A stretch of 64,000 nucleotides of DNA from Thalassospira mesophila (lineage in GTDB: Bacteria; Pseudomonadota; Alphaproteobacteria; Rhodospirillales; Thalassospiraceae), in the NCBI RefSeq assembly GCF_002115755.1, contig NZ_JFKA01000001.1, positions 682,001-746,000 on the forward strand, given 5' to 3'. Positions 60,585-64,000 of the stretch are shown here, piece by piece. The notes below the pieces were generated by a model that saw only the letters and a list, made by a program, of their open reading frames with translations, did no database searches and was not told where the DNA came from. Position 1 is the first letter of the stretch; each line of letters begins with the position of its first letter. The translations under genes and the position numbers were made by a program.

Positions 60585-60625
60585 CGGTGGCAGCCTTTGC
60601 GGGCTGCCACCGGTTTCTTTGTTTT
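60585..60625 (+). terminator. hairpin between pstS and pstC (partial terminator)
   Basis: CGGTGGCAGC (60585-60594) and GCTGCCACCG (60603-60612) form a perfect 10-bp stem followed by GTTTCTTTGTTTT. In an operon this would reduce read-through or protect the pstS mRNA 3' end, giving more binding protein than permease. Confidence 0.75.
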
Positions 60626-60712
60626 AATAATTGTTTTTTTTATTATTTTGTCCCACTAGCACTGAACGCTTCGACCGGGTATCTGGTTCATTCAGGCAAA
60701 TGGAATAACACA

Positions 60713-62092
60713 ATGTCTCTGACTTTTTTGTTGCTGGCGGTTGCGTTGCTTTGTGCGCTCTCTTTCGTTTTTGGACGGCAGAGAGCGATTGCACTTTCAG
60801 GCGGACGTTTTAGCAATCTGCATTCCCTGCCGGTTCATTATGGCACCTATACCGCGTTGTGGTGTGGCCTGCCGGCACTGGCATTGCTGATTGTCTGGTA
60901 TGCGCTGCAAGGCCCGGTGACCAATGCCCTTGTGATCAGTGACCTGCCGGTTGAAATCACATCTGATCCCGGTCAGTTGTCGCTGGCGATGAATGCCATT
61001 TCCCTGATCGCAGCCGATCACGGCCAGCATCTTGATGTGGCGCCCGAAGTGGTTGAAGCCGGTAACCGGTTGGCAATTCTTCACACCATTTCCAATACGG
61101 CTTTGATTGTTGTGTTGCTGTGTGTGGCGCTGACGGGCTTGTCGCTGTCTTATCGCAAAATTGTTGCCGATATGCGCGCGCGCAACAATGTCGAACGGAT
61201 CGTGCGTTACCTGATGATTGGCTGTTCGGCCATCGCCATTCTCTCGACCGTTGGCATTGTGTTTTCGTTGCTGTTTGAAGCCCTGCATTTCTTTAGCAAG
61301 GTTAATCCGCTTGAGTTTCTGTTTGGTCTGGAATGGAGCCCGCAAACTGCGATCCGTGCCGACCAGGTGGCCTCGGACGGGTCGTTTGGCATGATCCCGC
61401 TTTTTGCGGGCACCTTGTTAATCACGCTTATCGCCATGCTGGTCGCCGTGCCGATCGGGTTGTTTTCGGCCATTTACATGGGCGAATATGCCTCGCCAAT
61501 GTTTCGGGCCTGGGCCAAACCGGCGCTGGAAATTCTCGCGGGCGTGCCAACGGTGGTTTACGGCTTTTTTGCCGCCCTTACCGTGGCCCCGTTCCTGCGC
61601 GATACCGGTGCGACACTGGGGTTAAGTGTCAGTTCTGAAAGTGCGCTGGCAGCGGGCCTTGTGATGGGCGTCATGATCATTCCGTTTGTGTCCTCGCTGT
61701 CTGATGATGTGATGTCCCAGGTGCCACAATCGCTGCGCGATGGCTCTTACGGGCTGGGGGCAACAAAATCGGAAACCATTCGCCACGTTATTTTCCCCGC
61801 CGCCTTGCCCGGTATTGTCGGCGCCATCTTGCTGGCAGTATCGCGCGCCATTGGCGAAACCATGATTGTGGTGATGGCTGCGGGCCTTGCTGCCAACCTT
61901 ACAGCCAATCCCTTGCAGGCGGTGACAACGGTAACGGTGCAGATTGTGACCTTGCTTGTCGGTGACCAGGAATTTGACAGTGCCAAAACCTTGTCGGCCT
62001 TCGCACTTGGTCTGGTTCTTTTCCTTGTGACGCTGGGGCTGAACGTTTTCGCCCTGAAGTTTGTTCAGAAGTATCGCGAGAAATATGACTGA
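60713..62092 (+). CDS. pstC: phosphate ABC transporter, permease PstC
   Basis: A 459-residue inner membrane protein. The C-terminal 270 residues are the conserved permease with six helices and the EAA-type loop (SLRDGSYGLGATKSETIRHVIFPAALPGIVGAI). The N-terminal 190 residues are an extension with additional helices and a periplasmic stretch (SDLPVEITSDPGQLSLAMNAISLIAADHGQHLDVAPEVVEAGN), as in the long alphaproteobacterial PstC type. The start at 60713 is the first Met that begins a membrane segment; the frame from 60587 would read out of the terminator hairpin. Its end overlaps pstA by eight bases. Confidence 0.94.
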   Translation: MSLTFLLLAVALLCALSFVFGRQRAIALSGGRFSNLHSLPVHYGTYTALWCGLPALALLIVWYALQGPVTNALVISDLPVEITSDPGQLSLAMNAISLIAADHGQHLDVAPEVVEAGNRLAILHTISNTALIVVLLCVALTGLSLSYRKIVADMRARNNVERIVRYLMIGCSAIAILSTVGIVFSLLFEALHFFSKVNPLEFLFGLEWSPQTAIRADQVASDGSFGMIPLFAGTLLITLIAMLVAVPIGLFSAIYMGEYASPMFRAWAKPALEILAGVPTVVYGFFAALTVAPFLRDTGATLGLSVSSESALAAGLVMGVMIIPFVSSLSDDVMSQVPQSLRDGSYGLGATKSETIRHVIFPAALPGIVGAILLAVSRAIGETMIVVMAAGLAANLTANPLQAVTTVTVQIVTLLVGDQEFDSAKTLSAFALGLVLFLVTLGLNVFALKFVQKYREKYD

Positions 62093-63434
62093 TATGGCAT
62101 CATTAATGGAAGATCGCGCTGCCGCCAATGCGGATGCCAGCGACCAGCGCAAGCCGGTCGACTGGGACAGCGCTGATATGTCACGCAGTATCAAAAAACG
62201 CTATGCTGCTGAACGCCGTTTTAAAACCTATGGTTTGACCGCGATCATGCTGGCGCTGGCCGCCCTGGTGTTGCTGGGCTATTCGATTATATCGAAGGGC
62301 TATAGCGCCTTTGTGCAGACCTATGTTCAGATCGAATTGACATTCGACCCGGCGGTGATTGACCCCGATGGTACCCGTGACCCGGCCGTTCTCGGGCGGG
62401 CCAATTATGACGGGCTGATTAAGGATGCCCTGCGCGCGCGTTTCCCCGATGTCACCTCGCGGTCGGAAAAGCGCAAGCTTTACGGCATCATTTCCAGTGG
62501 CGCATCCTATGACCTGCGCGAACAGGTGCTCGACAAGCCCTCGCTGATCGGGCAAACCCGCAAGCTCTGGCTTATTTCCGGCGATGACTTTGATATGCTC
62601 AACAAGGGCTATATCAGTGCCGACACGCAGGAAGCCTCGCGACGTCTTGATGACGATGAAATTGGCTGGTTCCAGACATTGCAATCGGCCAATGCCATTG
62701 AAAAGCGGTTCCATACCCGGTTTTTCACCAATGGCGATTCGCGTGAGCCTGAACTGGCCGGGATATGGGGCGCTGCTGTTGGCTCGTTCTATACCTTGAT
62801 TGTCACTTTGCTTTTGTCCTTCCCGATCGGGGTGGCGGCGGCAATTTACCTGGAAGAATTTGCCCCCAAAAACCGTCTGACCCAGATTATCGAAGTCAAT
62901 ATCAACAATCTGGCGGCGGTACCTTCCATCGTGTTTGGCCTTTTGGGGCTGGAGCTTTATCTTAATGTCATGCATTTGCCGCGTTCGGCCCCGGTTGTTG
63001 GCGGCTTGACCCTGGCATTGATGACCTTGCCAACCATCATTATTGCGTCGCGTGCCGCGATCAAGGCGGTGCCGCCGTCCATTCGCCAGGCGGCTCTTGG
63101 CCTTGGCGCATCGCCGGTGCAAACGGTAAGCCACCATGTGTTGCCCCTTGCCATGCCCGGTATTTTAACCGGTACCATCATTGGCATGGCGCAGGCTTTG
63201 GGTGAAACCGCCCCGCTTTTAATGATCGGGATGGTGGCCTTTATTGTTGATATTCCTGGCAGTGCCATGGATGCGGCAACCGTGTTGCCCGTCCAGATCT
63301 ATCTGTGGGCAGACAGCCCGGAACGCGCCTTTGTCGAAAAAACGTCGGCGGCGATCATGGTGTTGCTGGCCTTCCTGATTTTGATGAACGGGTTGGCTGT
63401 GTTCTTGCGCAAGAAATTTGAACGGAAGTGGTAA
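62085..63434 (+). CDS. pstA: phosphate ABC transporter, permease PstA
   Basis: A 449-residue inner membrane protein: a first membrane helix (about 52-75), an additional periplasmic domain of about 150 residues of the type found in long PstA proteins (DUF3333-like; [17 protein letters not shown], then [22 protein letters not shown]), and the conserved permease with EAA loop ([36 protein letters not shown]). The start ATG at 62085 overlaps the pstC stop (ATGACTGA), giving translational coupling; Met at 62094 is an alternative. It is followed after one base by pstB. Confidence 0.94.
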   Translation: MTDMASLMEDRAAANADASDQRKPVDWDSADMSRSIKKRYAAERRFKTYGLTAIMLALAALVLLGYSIISKGYSAFVQTYVQIELTFDPAVIDPDGTRDPAVLGRANYDGLIKDALRARFPDVTSRSEKRKLYGIISSGASYDLREQVLDKPSLIGQTRKLWLISGDDFDMLNKGYISADTQEASRRLDDDEIGWFQTLQSANAIEKRFHTRFFTNGDSREPELAGIWGAAVGSFYTLIVTLLLSFPIGVAAAIYLEEFAPKNRLTQIIEVNINNLAAVPSIVFGLLGLELYLNVMHLPRSAPVVGGLTLALMTLPTIIIASRAAIKAVPPSIRQAALGLGASPVQTVSHHVLPLAMPGILTGTIIGMAQALGETAPLLMIGMVAFIVDIPGSAMDAATVLPVQIYLWADSPERAFVEKTSAAIMVLLAFLILMNGLAVFLRKKFERKW

Positions 63435-63435
63435 A

Positions 63436-64000
63436 ATGGCTGTTGTAACTGCAGATGCAATGACAAACGCACCGCACACGCGGGGCAAGTCGAAAATGGC
63501 GGCCCGGGACCTTGACCTGTTTTATGGCGACGCGCAGGCTCTTTTTAATGTCGATCTTGATGTGATGGAACGCGAAGTCACCGCGCTGATCGGCCCGTCG
63601 GGCTGTGGTAAATCCACGTTTCTGCGCTGCCTGAACCGCATGAACGACACCATCGATGGTGTGACCATCAGTGGCAAGGTCACCCTTGATGACCGCGATA
63701 TTTACGACAAGATTATTGATGTGGTGCAGCTTCGCGCCCGGATCGGCATGGTGTTTCAAAAACCCAACCCGTTTCCGAAATCGATTTTCGATAACGTGGC
63801 CTATGGCCCGCGTATTCATGGTCTGGTTAATTCCCGCGATGAGCTTGACGAAATCGTCATGACCTCGCTGGAAAAAGCCGGCCTGCTTAAAGAAGTCAAA
63901 GACCGCCTTGCATCCCCCGCAACCGGTCTTTCCGGCGGACAGCAGCAGCGCCTGTGCATTGCACGGGCCGTTGCGGTCAGCCCCGAAGTTATTTTGATGG
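63436..64000 (+). CDS. pstB: phosphate ABC transporter, ATP-binding protein PstB, 5' part
   Basis: The first 188 residues are present; the gene runs off the right edge. Walker [10 protein letters not shown], the Q-loop in [21 protein letters not shown] and the signature [17 protein letters not shown] are intact, and the Walker B aspartate lies just beyond the window edge (EVILM). PstB powers high-affinity phosphate import with PstSCA. The N-terminal 20 residues are an extension before the ABC core. phoU may follow outside the window. Confidence 0.96.
   Translation, partial: MAVVTADAMTNAPHTRGKSKMAARDLDLFYGDAQALFNVDLDVMEREVTALIGPSGCGKSTFLRCLNRMNDTIDGVTISGKVTLDDRDIYDKIIDVVQLRARIGMVFQKPNPFPKSIFDNVAYGPRIHGLVNSRDELDEIVMTSLEKAGLLKEVKDRLASPATGLSGGQQQRLCIARAVAVSPEVILM

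Noticed and set aside
1-64000. CRISPR array, rRNA operon or intact insertion sequence
   Set aside because: No regularly spaced repeats, rRNA-like blocks or transposase frames were seen on reading the window.

Overview
This 64 kb window looks like the chromosome of a free-living alphaproteobacterium, most like the Rhodospirillales (a Thalassospira-type marine heterotroph). That placement is an inference from gene content, protein style and moderately high GC, not from a marker search. Nearly all of the window is compact core or metabolic sequence. There is one tRNA gene, no rRNA, no CRISPR array, no prophage and no intact transposase. Both window edges cut a gene: methylmalonyl-CoA mutase large subunit on the left and pstB on the right.

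Layout. (1) 1-2.64 kb: mutA-mutB (B12-dependent methylmalonyl-CoA mutase, minus strand) behind a cobalamin riboswitch and a promoter with a palindrome over its -35. (2) 2.9-9.6 kb: an NmrA-like reductase divergent from a LysR regulator, a single-domain response regulator, phenylalanine hydroxylase divergent from an Lrp/AsnC regulator, a secreted protein of unknown function, asparaginase II and a YnfA-family membrane protein. (3) 9.6-13.9 kb: a structured repeat element, then a three-gene signalling operon (REC-HDOD, REC with a degenerate HD-GYP domain, soluble PAS histidine kinase). (4) 14.2-20.8 kb: a pentapeptide-repeat protein, argJ, a parvulin PPIase and two acidic proteins with EF-hand-like loops. 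(5) 21-29.3 kb: secA, an esterase lipoprotein, a Nudix hydrolase, a CinA-type protein, two small membrane proteins, bluB and an autotransporter-type barrel. (6) 29.6-38.5 kb: tRNA-Leu(UAA), two small conserved proteins, uppP and gltD-gltB. (7) 38.6-48.8 kb: small unknown proteins, an operon of a peptide-type binding protein with a hybrid kinase, an unknown 413-residue protein, a second and a third copy of the repeat around a HExxH protein, a Crp/Fnr regulator and a NarL-type regulator. (8) 48.9-58.6 kb: a Cache-domain kinase divergent from a pyc-glcD-glcE-glcF operon. (9) 58.6-64 kb: a small unknown protein and the pstS-pstC-pstA-pstB phosphate operon behind a three-heptamer PHO box.

How the genes fit together. 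Propionyl/methylmalonyl-CoA use (mutAB) and B12 lower-ligand synthesis (bluB) share B12 as a theme. Pyruvate carboxylase and glycolate oxidase appear co-transcribed, giving anaplerosis together with C2-acid oxidation, next to a Cache-type two-component system that could sense small carboxylates. GOGAT, asparaginase and phenylalanine hydroxylase serve nitrogen and amino acid metabolism.

The most unusual object is a roughly 270 bp repeat present twice (9623-9899 and 45829-46097), plus a 37 bp remnant (47077-47113). The two long copies are about 98% identical in the core. Their terminal inverted repeats differ between copies yet match within each copy. Two of the three copies supply or overlap the stop codon of the gene before them.
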